From Nonomuraea polychroma (lineage in GTDB: Bacteria > Actinomycetota > Actinomycetes > Streptosporangiales > Streptosporangiaceae): a DNA stretch of 64,000 nucleotides. The position numbers were made by a program, and so were the translations under genes. The stretch lies in contig NZ_SAUN01000001.1 in NCBI RefSeq assembly GCF_004011505.1, positions 8,521,501-8,585,500 on the forward strand. Reading direction: 5' to 3'. Below the pieces are notes generated by a model. The model saw only the letters and a list, made by a program, of their open reading frames with translations, did no database searches and was not told the DNA's origin. Shown piece by piece: positions 8,022 to 15,727 of the stretch (the first letter of the stretch is position 1; every line of letters starts with the position of its first letter).

Positions 8022-8144
8022 AGCTGCAGCGCTCTCCCGCGGCCAGCGCTGTGCTGGTCATCCGCCGTTCGGCAGCAAGGGGCGCCCGCTTGGGCGCGGC
8101 CGATCCGGCCGGCTCCGATAGGCGCTCGCGGGTGCAGCCATGAC

Positions 8145-8687
8145 CGGCGCCGCTTGCTGGCCGAGCGGCCCGGGCCGGTCGGTGTCCTCGCTCAGCTCGC
8201 CGAGGCCCGCCAGCCGCAGACGACCAAGCACCTGCAGGCCCTTGAGCGTGCCGGCGTCGTCATCTCCCAGCGCTCCCGCCAGCACCGCGTCTATGCGCTC
8301 CGGACCGCGCCCCTGCGAGAGCCGGCGGCTGCGCTCACTCGACTGGCCGACACTGCGGACCAGGTCGGTGGCTCGCGCGAGACCTACGATCGCTACGGGC
8401 TCAGCCTCCACGCGGAGCGGCTCGCCGCGAAGGAGCCGGGGTGGGCCGACGGCCGCTCGTTCAGGTTCCTCCGGTCGCTGGCGGCGCACCCGGAAGAGGT
8501 CTCGAGCTCGACCTCCGGCCCACCGGCACCGGCACCGACCTCGACGTCCACTTCCGGATCACCGACAGCGCGGTCGAGTATGCGGACTTCATCGCAGGCA
8601 TCGAGATCGGCTTCGGCCAAAGCCTCGACAAGCTCGCGGCGACTCTCGCCGCAGGTACGCACAGCACCAATACAAGGAGCACCAAAT
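8145..8687 (+). pseudogene. ArsR-SRPBCC fusion regulator, decayed
   Basis: One frame gives an ArsR-type helix-turn-helix (ARQPQTTKHLQALERAGVVI, then the wing QRSRQHRVYALRTAPLRE), a linker ending SLHAERLAAKEPGWADGRSF and the start of a fused SRPBCC (AHSA1) domain, RFLRSLAAHPE. After about 8500 another frame continues with LDLRPTGTGTDLDVHFRITD and GIEIGFGQSLDKLAATLA, the end of the SRPBCC domain. The middle of that domain (about 60 residues) and the first HTH helices are missing. It precedes a DHFR-like gene, an arrangement often seen for intact ArsR-SRPBCC genes. Confidence 0.55.
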
Positions 8688-9303
8688 GACCAACTCGACC
8701 GACCGCAGGGTGGCCGCGAACCTGAGCCTCACCCTCGACGGACGTTACAACGGTCCCGGCGGGCCTAGCGATTTCGCCGCGTTCGCCCCCTATGTGACCA
8801 GCGAGGTCGCGCGAAACCACATGAACCGCATCTGGGAGAACGCGACGACGGCGCTGCTCGGCCGGCTCAACGCCGAGGGATTCATGGGCTACTGGCCCTC
8901 GGTCGCCGAAGACGAAAACGCCAACCCATGTGATCGCGGATATGCCAAGTGGCTGGTCGACACGGAGGAGGTGGTCTTCTCGGCCACCTTGACCGAGGCC
9001 CCGTGGGCACGCACCCGCGTGGTGAACGCCCCCGCCGACGTCGTTGCCGACCTCAAGGCCACTGGTGAGGGCGACATCCTCGTCAACAGCAGCGCGAGCA
9101 TCATCAAACCGCTCCTGTCGGCAGACCTGCTCGACCGGCTGTACCTCATGATCTTCCCCGAGATCGCCGGAGGCGGGCAGCGACTGTTCGACGATGGCCT
9201 GCCGGCTTCGGAGTGGACGCTCTGTGTAACTCCATGCCTGCTCGGGGGCGCAGCCCTGGATGATCGCGGCGACTGCTTCCTGGACAACGTGCACTGCGGC
9301 TAG
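8686..9303 (+). CDS. Dihydrofolate reductase-like (RibD C-terminal domain) protein
   Basis: 205 residues. ATG at 8686 follows AAGGAG by 6 bases. The fold markers of the RibD_C/DHFR-like group are present: VAANLSLTLDGRYNGPGG at the start, a central ILVNSSASIIKPLLSADLLD and LMIFPEIAGGGQRLFDDGLP near the end. This group includes NADPH-dependent reductases of unknown substrate often paired with ArsR regulators, here the decayed gene upstream. The last 30 residues (from about CVTPCLLGG) do not look like the family and contain three cysteines, so the 3' end may be altered by a small rearrangement. Confidence 0.7.
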   Translation: MTNSTDRRVAANLSLTLDGRYNGPGGPSDFAAFAPYVTSEVARNHMNRIWENATTALLGRLNAEGFMGYWPSVAEDENANPCDRGYAKWLVDTEEVVFSATLTEAPWARTRVVNAPADVVADLKATGEGDILVNSSASIIKPLLSADLLDRLYLMIFPEIAGGGQRLFDDGLPASEWTLCVTPCLLGGAALDDRGDCFLDNVHCG

Positions 9304-9363
9304 ATGAAGACGTGGCCCGCTGCGGACGATCCATGCGGACGGTCGCGGCGGGCCCCGTCCGGC

Positions 9364-9531
9364 TCAGTAGCGTTCGCTGAGGTTGAGGTTGATCTCGGTC
9401 AGTACGGTTGTCGCCTTGCCGTACCGGAGCAGGTTCGCGAGGTTGTCCGGCAGCAGGAGGGTGGCCTGTGCGTGGCGAGCGGCCTGGCCCACGGACCTCA
9501 ACGCGGCGCGCCCACTCCTGAAACGCACAGG
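9364..9531 (-). pseudogene. Short C-terminal gene remnant, unidentified
   Basis: A minus-strand frame of 55 codons ending in TGA reads, near its end, QATLLLPDNLANLLRYGKAT then TVLTEINLNLSERY. Its composition is protein-like and it ends in a natural-looking C-terminus, but the frame is closed upstream by a stop at its 5' edge. I cannot name the family with confidence; a transposase is possible. The nearby plus-strand stretch 9547-9681 (KLAVLEEER-stop, then ELRQLAEHIAALGVAEHIRR) looks like another scrap interrupted by a stop codon. Confidence 0.3.
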
Positions 9532-9682
9532 TCACGCGTATCCCTTGGAGAGCTGCACCCAGAAGCTTGCAGTACTGGAGGAGGAGCGATGAAGCGAGGA
9601 TGAGCTGCGGCAGCTGGCCGAGCACATCGCCGCCTTGGGCGTGGCCGAGCACATCCGCCGCTACGGCCACCCGGCAACCTGA

Positions 9683-10594
9683 TCATCCTGGCCGGCCACC
9701 TGGCCGTCGTGGGCACGATGCCGCGCCTACGACTGCTGGAGTGATCACTCCCCGTCGGCCCGCGCGCATGGGCCGGCCGAGGACGACTCCGATCAGGACC
9801 AGTATCAGTCCGCACAGTTGCTGGGCCGTCAACACCTCTCCGGCGACCGCGGTGCCGAGCAGCACGCCCGTAACGGGGTTGAGCAGGCCGATCAGACCCA
9901 CTGTCCCAGCGGGCAGGTGCCGCAGCCCGGTGAACCAGGCGGCGAAGGCCAGTGCAGTGGCGACCACGGCGACATAGCCGAACGCGATGAGCGCCGGCGT
10001 GGAGAGCTCGGGCGGAGGGCCCTCCACGGCTGCGGCGATCGGGAGCAGGAACAGACCTCCGGCGGTGAGCTGCCAGGCGGTCGAGGCGAGCACATCGGCA
10101 CCGGCGCTCCACCGCTTGGCCAATATGTGGCCGAAGGACGACACCAGCATGGCGACGGCCGAGGCGAGAACTCCCGGCACGCTCACCCCTCCCACCCCCG
10201 TGAGCAGCATGAGACACACCCCGGCGAGCCCGATCGCGGCGCCGGCCAGGTGCGCAATGCCGGGCCGTTCGGACACCAGGGACCAGGCAATGAGCATCAT
10301 CGTCAGCGGGGACACCGCCATGACGGTCGAGGCGACGCTCGTCGGAAGCAGCTGGGAAGCGGCGTAGACGAGGACGAAGAACACGCCCACGTTGAGCAGC
10401 CCGAGCACGGCGGATCGCCACCACCACGCGCCGCGTGGCCGCTGCCTGCACAAGGCCAGCAGGATGAGTCCGGCGGGCAGCGCCCGCAGAGCTGCTCCGT
10501 ACAGCGGGCGGTCTGCGGGGAGGAACTCGTGTGTGACGAAGTAGTTAGTCCCCCAGGCCACCGGCGCGACCGCGGTCAGTGCCACCCACCGCAC
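9683..10594 (-). CDS. EamA/DMT-family transporter
   Basis: A 303-residue integral membrane protein with about ten hydrophobic helices in two repeats, typical of the drug/metabolite transporter superfamily. The N-terminus reads WVALTAVAPVAWGTNYFVT and the second repeat ends in VGLIGLLNPVTGVLLGTAVAGE, the conserved L-x-P-v-x-x-x-l-G motif of EamA proteins. GTG at 10594 is preferred because GGAAG lies 5-6 bases upstream; the frame is open further into the operator region. It is divergent from a marR gene and both share a 28-bp palindrome, so MarR probably controls it. The likely role is efflux of a small metabolite or drug. Confidence 0.85.
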   Translation of the reverse strand: MRWVALTAVAPVAWGTNYFVTHEFLPADRPLYGAALRALPAGLILLALCRQRPRGAWWWRSAVLGLLNVGVFFVLVYAASQLLPTSVASTVMAVSPLTMMLIAWSLVSERPGIAHLAGAAIGLAGVCLMLLTGVGGVSVPGVLASAVAMLVSSFGHILAKRWSAGADVLASTAWQLTAGGLFLLPIAAAVEGPPPELSTPALIAFGYVAVVATALAFAAWFTGLRHLPAGTVGLIGLLNPVTGVLLGTAVAGEVLTAQQLCGLILVLIGVVLGRPMRAGRRGVITPAVVGAASCPRRPGGRPG

Positions 10595-10612
10595 ATTAGC
10601 TTCCACGGAAGA

Positions 10613-10640
10613 CAATATAGCTTCCCGGGAAGCTATATTG
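10613..10640. promoter_or_regulatory. Perfect 28-bp palindrome, probable MarR operator
   Basis: CAATATAGCTTCCC is followed directly by its exact reverse complement GGGAAGCTATATTG. It lies between the divergent EamA and MarR genes, 6 bases before the marR ATG. Related partial copies flank it (GCTTCCACGGAAG at 10599-10611, CCATGGAAG at 10645-10653). A MarR dimer bound here would block both starts. Confidence 0.75.
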
Positions 10641-10646
10641 GTATCC

Positions 10647-11171
10647 ATGGAAGACCGGCAACCGCTGGACCGTGTGGCCCGTATCCAGGCCGACTGGCGC
10701 CGCGAACGGCCCGACATCGACGTCTCCCCGCAGGGAGTGATCGGCCGACTGCACCGCCTGGCCGACCAGCTCACCGAGAGACTCTGCCTCGTATACGGCC
10801 GTTACGGTCTCAGCGAGGGAGAATTCGACGTCCTGTGCGCCCTGCGCCGCGCAGGTGAGCCCTACGAACGAGCCCCCGGCGAGCTCGCCGCGCACACCAT
10901 GGTCACCACCGGCGCGATGACGAAGAGGATCGACCGTCTGGAGCGAGCCGGGCTCGTCACCCGCCGCCGTTCCGATGACGACCAGCGTGGCCGAATCGTC
11001 GCCCTCACCAGACCCGGACGGGAACTGATCGATCGGGCCTTCACCGACCACATGCGCAACGAACGCGACCTGCTGGATCTGCTGACGCCCACCGAGGCCG
11101 AGACGCTCGAAACACTGCTCACGACCTGGCTCTCCCGCATGGAACACCCGCGCCCTCCCGGCAGGGAGTGA
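10647..11171 (+). CDS. MarR-family transcriptional regulator
   Basis: 174 residues. After an N-terminal dimerisation region, residues about 50-125 form the winged helix: LSEGEFDVLCALRRAG, ERAPGELAAHTMVTTGAMTK, RIDRLERAGLVTRR with the wing D-D-D-Q-R-G-R-I-V-A-L-T. The D-x-R-G type wing is the family's hallmark. The C-terminal helices (RNERDLLDLLTPTEAETLET) complete the dimer interface. The ATG at 10647 is used; TTG at 10638 would lie in the palindrome. It is divergently arranged with an efflux-type transporter, the classic MarR layout, and is likely autoregulated. Confidence 0.9.
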   Translation: MEDRQPLDRVARIQADWRRERPDIDVSPQGVIGRLHRLADQLTERLCLVYGRYGLSEGEFDVLCALRRAGEPYERAPGELAAHTMVTTGAMTKRIDRLERAGLVTRRRSDDDQRGRIVALTRPGRELIDRAFTDHMRNERDLLDLLTPTEAETLETLLTTWLSRMEHPRPPGRE

Positions 11172-11247
11172 CCGTCTCGGCGTGTTCGGTGCCGAACCGA
11201 TCCGCGGCCAGGCCGATGGCCGTGTCCAGCCGGTCTCCAGTAGCCTG

Positions 11248-11470
11248 ATGGGCGCACCAGCCCCGTTTCGTACGCGAAGACCGCCGCCTGGGTGCGGTCG
11301 CGCAGCCCAAGCTTGATCAGGATCCTGCTCACATGCGTCTTGACGGTCTGCTCGGCGACCACCAGCCGCTCGGCGATTTCCGCGTTCGACAGACCCTGCG
11401 CGACCAGCGACAGCACTTCGGTCTCGCGTCCGGTCAGGTCGCCCACGCGCTCCTTCAGCGGGGTGCGCGG
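11248..11470 (-). pseudogene. LuxR/NarL response regulator C-terminal remnant
   Basis: The minus strand encodes DLTGRETEVLSLVAQGLSNA, EIAERLVVAEQTVKTHVSRI and LIKLGLRDRTQAAVFAYETG then LVRPSG, a complete GerE/LuxR helix-turn-helix of the NarL family. The receiver domain is absent: upstream sequence switches to an unrelated fragment at about 11470. The frame is not stopped at the usual position after LVRPSG but runs on into the antisense of marR. Confidence 0.65.
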
Positions 11471-11476
11471 CGCGCC

Positions 11477-11741
11477 GGGATCGCGATCGCGCTGGAGAAC
11501 CTCTTCCCGCCCCTTCCCAGCGAGGTGATCCTGCCGCTGGCCGGTTTCACCGCCTTCGTGCCGGCCGGCTGGATGCTGGGCGAGAACTGGTCGGTGGTGG
11601 AGTCCTACGTCGGCGTGGGGACGAACGCGGTCATCGCCAGCGCCCGTGGGGCTCCTGGGCGGCATGGTGGTGCTGCTGCTGGTGATCGGCCTCGGCGCGG
11701 CGGTCATGCTGGTGTGGTCGGGGGGCCGGGGGAGGCGGTGA
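11477..11741 (+). pseudogene. DedA-family membrane protein, internally deleted
   Basis: The 5' part reads GIAIALENLFPPLPSEVILP then LAGFTA, the hallmark N-terminal re-entrant motif of DedA proteins. It is joined directly to WMLGENWSVVESYVGVGTNA, which belongs near the DedA C-terminus, so about 120 residues are missing. A frameshift near 11645 then brings in GMVVLLLVIGLGAAVMLV, the final helix, ending at the TGA at 11739. Both halves point to one original gene. Confidence 0.6.
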
Positions 11742-11968
11742 CGAATGCCGCCAAGCACTCCCGGGCCACCCTGGTCACCATCGACGTACGCCGGCAGGGC
11801 ACGATGGTCGTCGTGCGAGTGGAAGATGACGGCATGGGCGGAGCCGATGCCACCGGCGGCGGACTGACCGGGCTGGCGCAGCGGGTGGCCGCGCTGGACG
11901 GCCGGTTCACCCTGACCAGCCCGCCCGGAGGGCCGACCGTGATGGAAGCGGAGATGCCGTGCGCGTGA
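11729..11968 (+). pseudogene. Sensor histidine kinase C-terminal remnant
   Basis: The last 79 residues of a NarL-type kinase remain: the N box E-A-V-T-N-A-A-K-H-S, then VVVRVEDDGMGGADATGGGL, the G-x-x-G-L motif TGLAQRVAALDGRF, and the final strand TVMEAEMP. The phosphoacceptor and sensor regions are replaced by the DedA remnant. Its stop overlaps the start of the response regulator gene by 10 bases, so the regulator has lost its cognate kinase. Confidence 0.65.
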
Positions 11969-12603
11969 TGCTGGCCGAGGACTCGGCCCTGCTGCGCGAG
12001 GGCCTGGTACGGCTGCTGAAGGAGGAGGGGCACGACGTTCTGGCCGCGGTGGGCGACGCCGACGCGCTCCTGGAGGCGGTGACCGGCGAGCGGCCCGACG
12101 CGGTGGTGGTCGACGTACGGATGCCGCCCACCCACACCGACGAGGGCCTGCGTGCCGCCCTGGAGATCCGGCGGCGCTGGCCGGAAGTCAAGGTGCTGAT
12201 CCTTTCCCAATACGTGGAGAAGAAGTACGCCACCGAGCTGATGAGCGGCAGCATCGACGGCGTCGGCTACCTGCTCAAAGACCGCGTGGCCCAGGTCGGC
12301 GACTTCCTGGACGCGCTGGAGCGGGTGGGCTCGGGCGGGACGGCCTTCGACCCGGAGGTAGTGCGCCAGTTGCTCGCGCGCACCAGCCACGCCGACCCGC
12401 TGGCCCGGCTCACCGCCCGCGAGCACCAGGTGCTGGAGCTCATGGCCCAGGGCCTGACCAACGCCTCGATCGCCCAATCCCTCCACGTGTCGCAGAGCGC
12501 GGTGGAGAAGCACGTCAACGCCCTGTTCGACAAGCTCGCGCTGTCGCACACCACCGGCTACAGCCGCCGGGTCCTGGCGGTGCTGCGCTACCTCGGTTCC
12601 TGA
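11959..12603 (+). CDS. NarL/FixJ-family response regulator (partner kinase lost)
   Basis: 214 residues. A receiver domain (about 1-120) contains the acidic pair A-E-D-S, the phospho-acceptor aspartate in VVDVRMPPTHTDEGL and the conserved lysine in YLLKDRV. A LuxR/GerE domain follows (LTAREHQVLELMAQGLTNAS through VSQSAVEKHVNALFDKLAL). The TDEGL variation and QYVEKKYATEL stretch are typical of the subgroup paired with one-piece NarL kinases. GTG at 11959 overlaps the kinase remnant stop. With the kinase gene truncated to its last 79 codons, the regulator may be an orphan, or be activated by another kinase. Confidence 0.9.
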   Translation: MRVMLAEDSALLREGLVRLLKEEGHDVLAAVGDADALLEAVTGERPDAVVVDVRMPPTHTDEGLRAALEIRRRWPEVKVLILSQYVEKKYATELMSGSIDGVGYLLKDRVAQVGDFLDALERVGSGGTAFDPEVVRQLLARTSHADPLARLTAREHQVLELMAQGLTNASIAQSLHVSQSAVEKHVNALFDKLALSHTTGYSRRVLAVLRYLGS

Positions 12604-12681
12604 GCCGCTGCGGTTTTCCGCAGGTGGGGTCGGCGGTGCACCGCATTCTGCGGCGAAGTCGATCTCCGTAGCGTCGAGCCC

Positions 12682-13758
12682 ATGATGCAGACGATGATGA
12701 ACGTGCTGGTAGCGACGGCTGTCGCGGCGGGCGGACAGGGCGTGGACGTGCGCGGCGACCTGGAGAAGATCGTGGCGGGCGACGGGGCGACGGCGGCTCT
12801 GGCGCGGGTCTCCGACGGCGAACGCACCTGGACGGGCGCCGCGGGCGTGCGCGACATCAAGCGCGGAGGACGGCCCTCGCCAGGCGGCTACTTCCGGATC
12901 GGCAGCGTCACCAAGACCTTCGTCGCGACCGTGGTGCTCCAGCTCGTGGACGAGGGCGAGGTGCGGCTCGACGACCCCATCGACAAGCACCTGCCCGGCC
13001 TGGTGCCGGGCGGCGAGCAGATCACCGTCCGTCAGCTCCTCAACCACACGAGCCACCTGTACGACTACATGAGCGAGCCCGGATACTCGACCAACCGCTG
13101 GCGCGGCGACGCCCGGTTCCGCTCCTACCAGCCGCGCGAGCTGCTCAAGATGGCCTTCGCCAAGAAGCTGCCCGACGACGGCAAGTGGCGCTACTCCAAC
13201 ACCAACTACGTGGTGCTCGGGCTGCTGGTGGAGAAGCTGACCGGCAACCCCTACGGTGAGGAGGTCGAGCGCCGCATCCTGCACCCGCTGAAGCTGCGCC
13301 GCACGCTGGTGCCGGGCAACCGGGCAGGGCTGCCGTCGCCGCACGCCAAGGGATACGAGCCGATGCCCGACCTGGTGGACGCGACGCGGATGAACCCCTC
13401 GCTGGACTGGGCCGCGGGGGAGATGATCTCGACGACGGCCGACCTGGAGCGGTTCATGTCGGCGCTGCTCGGCGGTGAGCTGATCAGCAAGAAGTCGTTG
13501 CAGGCGATGCGTACGACGGTCAACACCGGGGAGGGGTTCAGCTACGGTCTCGGGCTGCAGGCCTACCAGCTGCCGTGCGGCACCGTGTGGGGGCACAGCG
13601 GAGAGTTGATCGGCTATCTGACGTTCGCGTTCCGCTCGGACTCCGGCAAGTCGATGAACCTGTCGATCAACCCCTCGACCCGCAACCCGTCCACCGAGGA
13701 GGTCATGGGCATGGCCATCAAGGTGTTCTGCGGGACGGCGGACCAGCGGCGCAGTTGA
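12682..13758 (+). CDS. Serine beta-lactamase-like hydrolase / D-alanyl-D-alanine carboxypeptidase
   Basis: 358 residues of the class C beta-lactamase/DD-peptidase superfamily (PF00144). The catalytic triad motifs are visible: S-V-T-K with nucleophile Ser75 and Lys78, Y-S-N with Tyr171, and H-S-G at 305-307 in place of K-T-G. QLLNHTSHLYDY and DWAAGEMISTTADLERFMSA are further family signatures. The first 20 residues (MMQTMMNVLVATAVAAGGQG) resemble a weak signal peptide, so the enzyme may be exported. It ends 18 bases before a strong bidirectional terminator and seems monocistronic. The substrate (peptidoglycan peptide, ester or beta-lactam) cannot be told from sequence. Confidence 0.88.
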   Translation: MMQTMMNVLVATAVAAGGQGVDVRGDLEKIVAGDGATAALARVSDGERTWTGAAGVRDIKRGGRPSPGGYFRIGSVTKTFVATVVLQLVDEGEVRLDDPIDKHLPGLVPGGEQITVRQLLNHTSHLYDYMSEPGYSTNRWRGDARFRSYQPRELLKMAFAKKLPDDGKWRYSNTNYVVLGLLVEKLTGNPYGEEVERRILHPLKLRRTLVPGNRAGLPSPHAKGYEPMPDLVDATRMNPSLDWAAGEMISTTADLERFMSALLGGELISKKSLQAMRTTVNTGEGFSYGLGLQAYQLPCGTVWGHSGELIGYLTFAFRSDSGKSMNLSINPSTRNPSTEEVMGMAIKVFCGTADQRRS

Positions 13759-13775
13759 TGATACGACCGGCTGGG

Positions 13776-13822
13776 ACACGCCAACTCGGTGAGACAAGGG
13801 ACGTCTCACCGAGTTGGCGTGT
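13776..13822. terminator. Bidirectional terminator, 20-bp perfect stem
   Basis: ACACGCCAACTCGGTGAGAC and its exact reverse complement are separated by a 7-nt loop (13796-13802). It lies between two convergent genes, the hydrolase (+) and the acyltransferase (-), and most likely ends transcription from both sides. Confidence 0.85.
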
Positions 13823-13859
13823 GAAGGCGGCGTAGCGGGCCCGGAAGCGCTTTCGACTT

Positions 13860-15395
13860 TCAGCTTCGTACGGCAGGCAGAGCCGGTTCCGTGGCCATAT
13901 CGGGCTCTGCGGCGGCCGTCCGGCGGAACCGGCGGACGGCTGCCACAGCCGTCATCGCGAGCAGGCCGGTGAGGCAGAGCCAGGCGACGGCGTCGCCCAC
14001 CCACCGGCTGTACGGGGTGGGCCGTCCCTGGACGGGCACCGTGACAGTCATCGTGTGGTCGGTGGTGCGGGCGTCGCTGGAGAACCAGCTCGCCTCGTAC
14101 CCGATCATCCGGCCCTGGTGGTCGACGGCTATGGAGGTCCCGAGCCGAGCGGACCGGACGACGCTCATCCCGTTCTCCACGCCGCGCAACACGGCCTGCT
14201 GCCCGAGCGCGTCGGTGACCTGTGCATAGTCGCTGGAGGGCAGGAGCAGGATGTCGGCCCCGGCCTGCCCGGCCTGCCGGACCAGCGGCATGAAGTTGGC
14301 GTCGAAGCAGATGACGGTCGCCAGCCGGCCGTACGGCGTGTCTATGGTGGGCACCACCCCGGGGCCGGGCACATTGCCGTCACCGACGGGCGTGGACGTC
14401 TTGAGGTAGTTCCAGACGACCGTGCCGCCCGGATCGATCATGATGGCGCGGATCTCGACGTTGGGGCTCTGCTCTCTGGGCAGCAGGTAGACCACGCCGA
14501 TCTGAAGATAGATCCGTTCCGCTCGGGCGACCGCCCGCGCTCGTTCGACCACCGCTGCCCCATCCTCGACGAAGTCGTAGGCCGCGGCCTCGGACCACAG
14601 GACGATTCTGGCTCCCGACCGGGCGGCCGTCACCGTCCGGTCGAACAGGTCGTCGACCGTCGGGGTGTAGTACCGCCGTCTCAGCTCCGCGCGTTCCGCC
14701 GCGCTACGCGGCCCGGCCTTGATGCCGGCGGCCACGGACGCGTCGTCGGCTGCCCGGTTCGGCGCCAGTGCGGCCACCCGGACGGTCGAGCCGGCCGGTG
14801 GGTCGAACACCAGCCTCGCCCCGCCCAACAGCAGGACGGCGGCCAGGCTGCAGACCCAGACGACAGTACTCCGGCCGGCGGCTCGCAGGTCGAAGCCGCG
14901 TTCCCACAGCTCGTTGCAGACCGGTGCGGTCCAGGCGATCAGGAACGCCAGCCCCCACAGGCCGGTCACCGACACCGACTGCAGCAGCGGCAGGTTTCCC
15001 ACCTGGCTGCCCACCGGATGCCCCATCGTGCCCATCTCGCCGGTGCTGAACAGGAATGCCAGCGCGACGTCGGCCGCCGGGAAGACGAGGGTGCGCGGCA
15101 GCCCGCTCAGCCTCCGGCCGAGCAGCCCGTCCAGCGCGTACGGGACCACGCCGAGCACGCCGGCGCCGACCGCGATCATCGCGATCTGGTCACCTGGAAA
15201 GACGCCTCGGAAGCTGATCGCGGCACCGACGGCGACCGCGACGGCCAGAGCCGGTAGTGCCCATCGGGCGCGGGTGGTCCGGGCGAAACGCAGCAGCAGC
15301 ACCGGCGCCACCCACGCGGCCAGCGGAATGGTGGTCTGCAGAAGGGTGAACGGCAGCAGGGCCGTACCGGCCAGCAGCCAGAGCCACGACCTCAT
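13860..15395 (-). CDS. Apolipoprotein N-acyltransferase-like protein (CN hydrolase family)
   Basis: 511 residues. The N-terminal 200 residues are hydrophobic, with six or more membrane helices. The following domain is a nitrilase-fold amidase with the E-K-C triad: Glu in IVLWSEAAAYDF, Lys in VVWNYLKTSTPVGDG, Cys in LATVICFDANFMPL. A last hydrophobic helix (AVAWLCLTGLLAMTAVAAV) precedes a polar tail. This is the layout of Lnt, which N-acylates lipoproteins at the outer face of the membrane. Lipid-modifying paralogues are common in actinomycetes, so this need not be the housekeeping Lnt. ATG at 15395 overlaps the stop of the upstream 78-codon gene (ATGA), implying translational coupling. Confidence 0.85.
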   Translation of the reverse strand: MRSWLWLLAGTALLPFTLLQTTIPLAAWVAPVLLLRFARTTRARWALPALAVAVAVGAAISFRGVFPGDQIAMIAVGAGVLGVVPYALDGLLGRRLSGLPRTLVFPAADVALAFLFSTGEMGTMGHPVGSQVGNLPLLQSVSVTGLWGLAFLIAWTAPVCNELWERGFDLRAAGRSTVVWVCSLAAVLLLGGARLVFDPPAGSTVRVAALAPNRAADDASVAAGIKAGPRSAAERAELRRRYYTPTVDDLFDRTVTAARSGARIVLWSEAAAYDFVEDGAAVVERARAVARAERIYLQIGVVYLLPREQSPNVEIRAIMIDPGGTVVWNYLKTSTPVGDGNVPGPGVVPTIDTPYGRLATVICFDANFMPLVRQAGQAGADILLLPSSDYAQVTDALGQQAVLRGVENGMSVVRSARLGTSIAVDHQGRMIGYEASWFSSDARTTDHTMTVTVPVQGRPTPYSRWVGDAVAWLCLTGLLAMTAVAAVRRFRRTAAAEPDMATEPALPAVRS

Positions 15396-15628
15396 CGGTT
15401 CCCCCGCTCCGCGTCTGACGGGATGGCCTTGACGAGCAGCAGCTCGCCGTCCACGTCCCACAGCAGATCGAGTACGGCCCGCAGGCCGGCCTGGTCGACG
15501 GCCAGGTTCGGCAGCATCGTGCGGTCGCCGTCCGACTGGACGACCACCGCCCCGAATCGGCGGCGTAGTTCGTCGTTGAGGCCGCTCGGGAGTACCCCGC
15601 GGACCTCCACCTGGTAGTTCGTCGTCAT
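15392..15628 (-). CDS. Small protein coupled to the Lnt-like gene
   Basis: A 78-residue soluble protein starting MTTNYQVEVRGVLPSGLNDE after AAAGGGCG. It is predicted alpha/beta: a first strand YQVEVRG, helix LNDELRRRFG, strand AVVVQSDGDRTML, helix QAGLRAVLDLLWDV and a last strand ELLLVKAIP. This resembles short actinobacterial proteins found in various operons without a known role. Its stop overlaps the start of the acyltransferase gene by 4 bases. Co-translation suggests the two work together, for example as an accessory or regulatory subunit; that is inference. Confidence 0.75.
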   Translation of the reverse strand: MTTNYQVEVRGVLPSGLNDELRRRFGAVVVQSDGDRTMLPNLAVDQAGLRAVLDLLWDVDGELLLVKAIPSDAERGNR

Positions 15629-15727
15629 TTCGCGCCCTTTCGTCGCATGGCGCGAAGCATCGCGGGCAACGGGGGGAGAGCACACCACCCAGGGGCTGGA
15701 CCACCCAGGGTGGAAGGCGGGGCGGCG

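Noticed and set aside
11704..14004. 766-codon minus-strand open frame over response regulator and beta-lactamase-like gene
   Set aside because: Spans two independent, motif-rich plus-strand genes; it is a codon-bias artefact.
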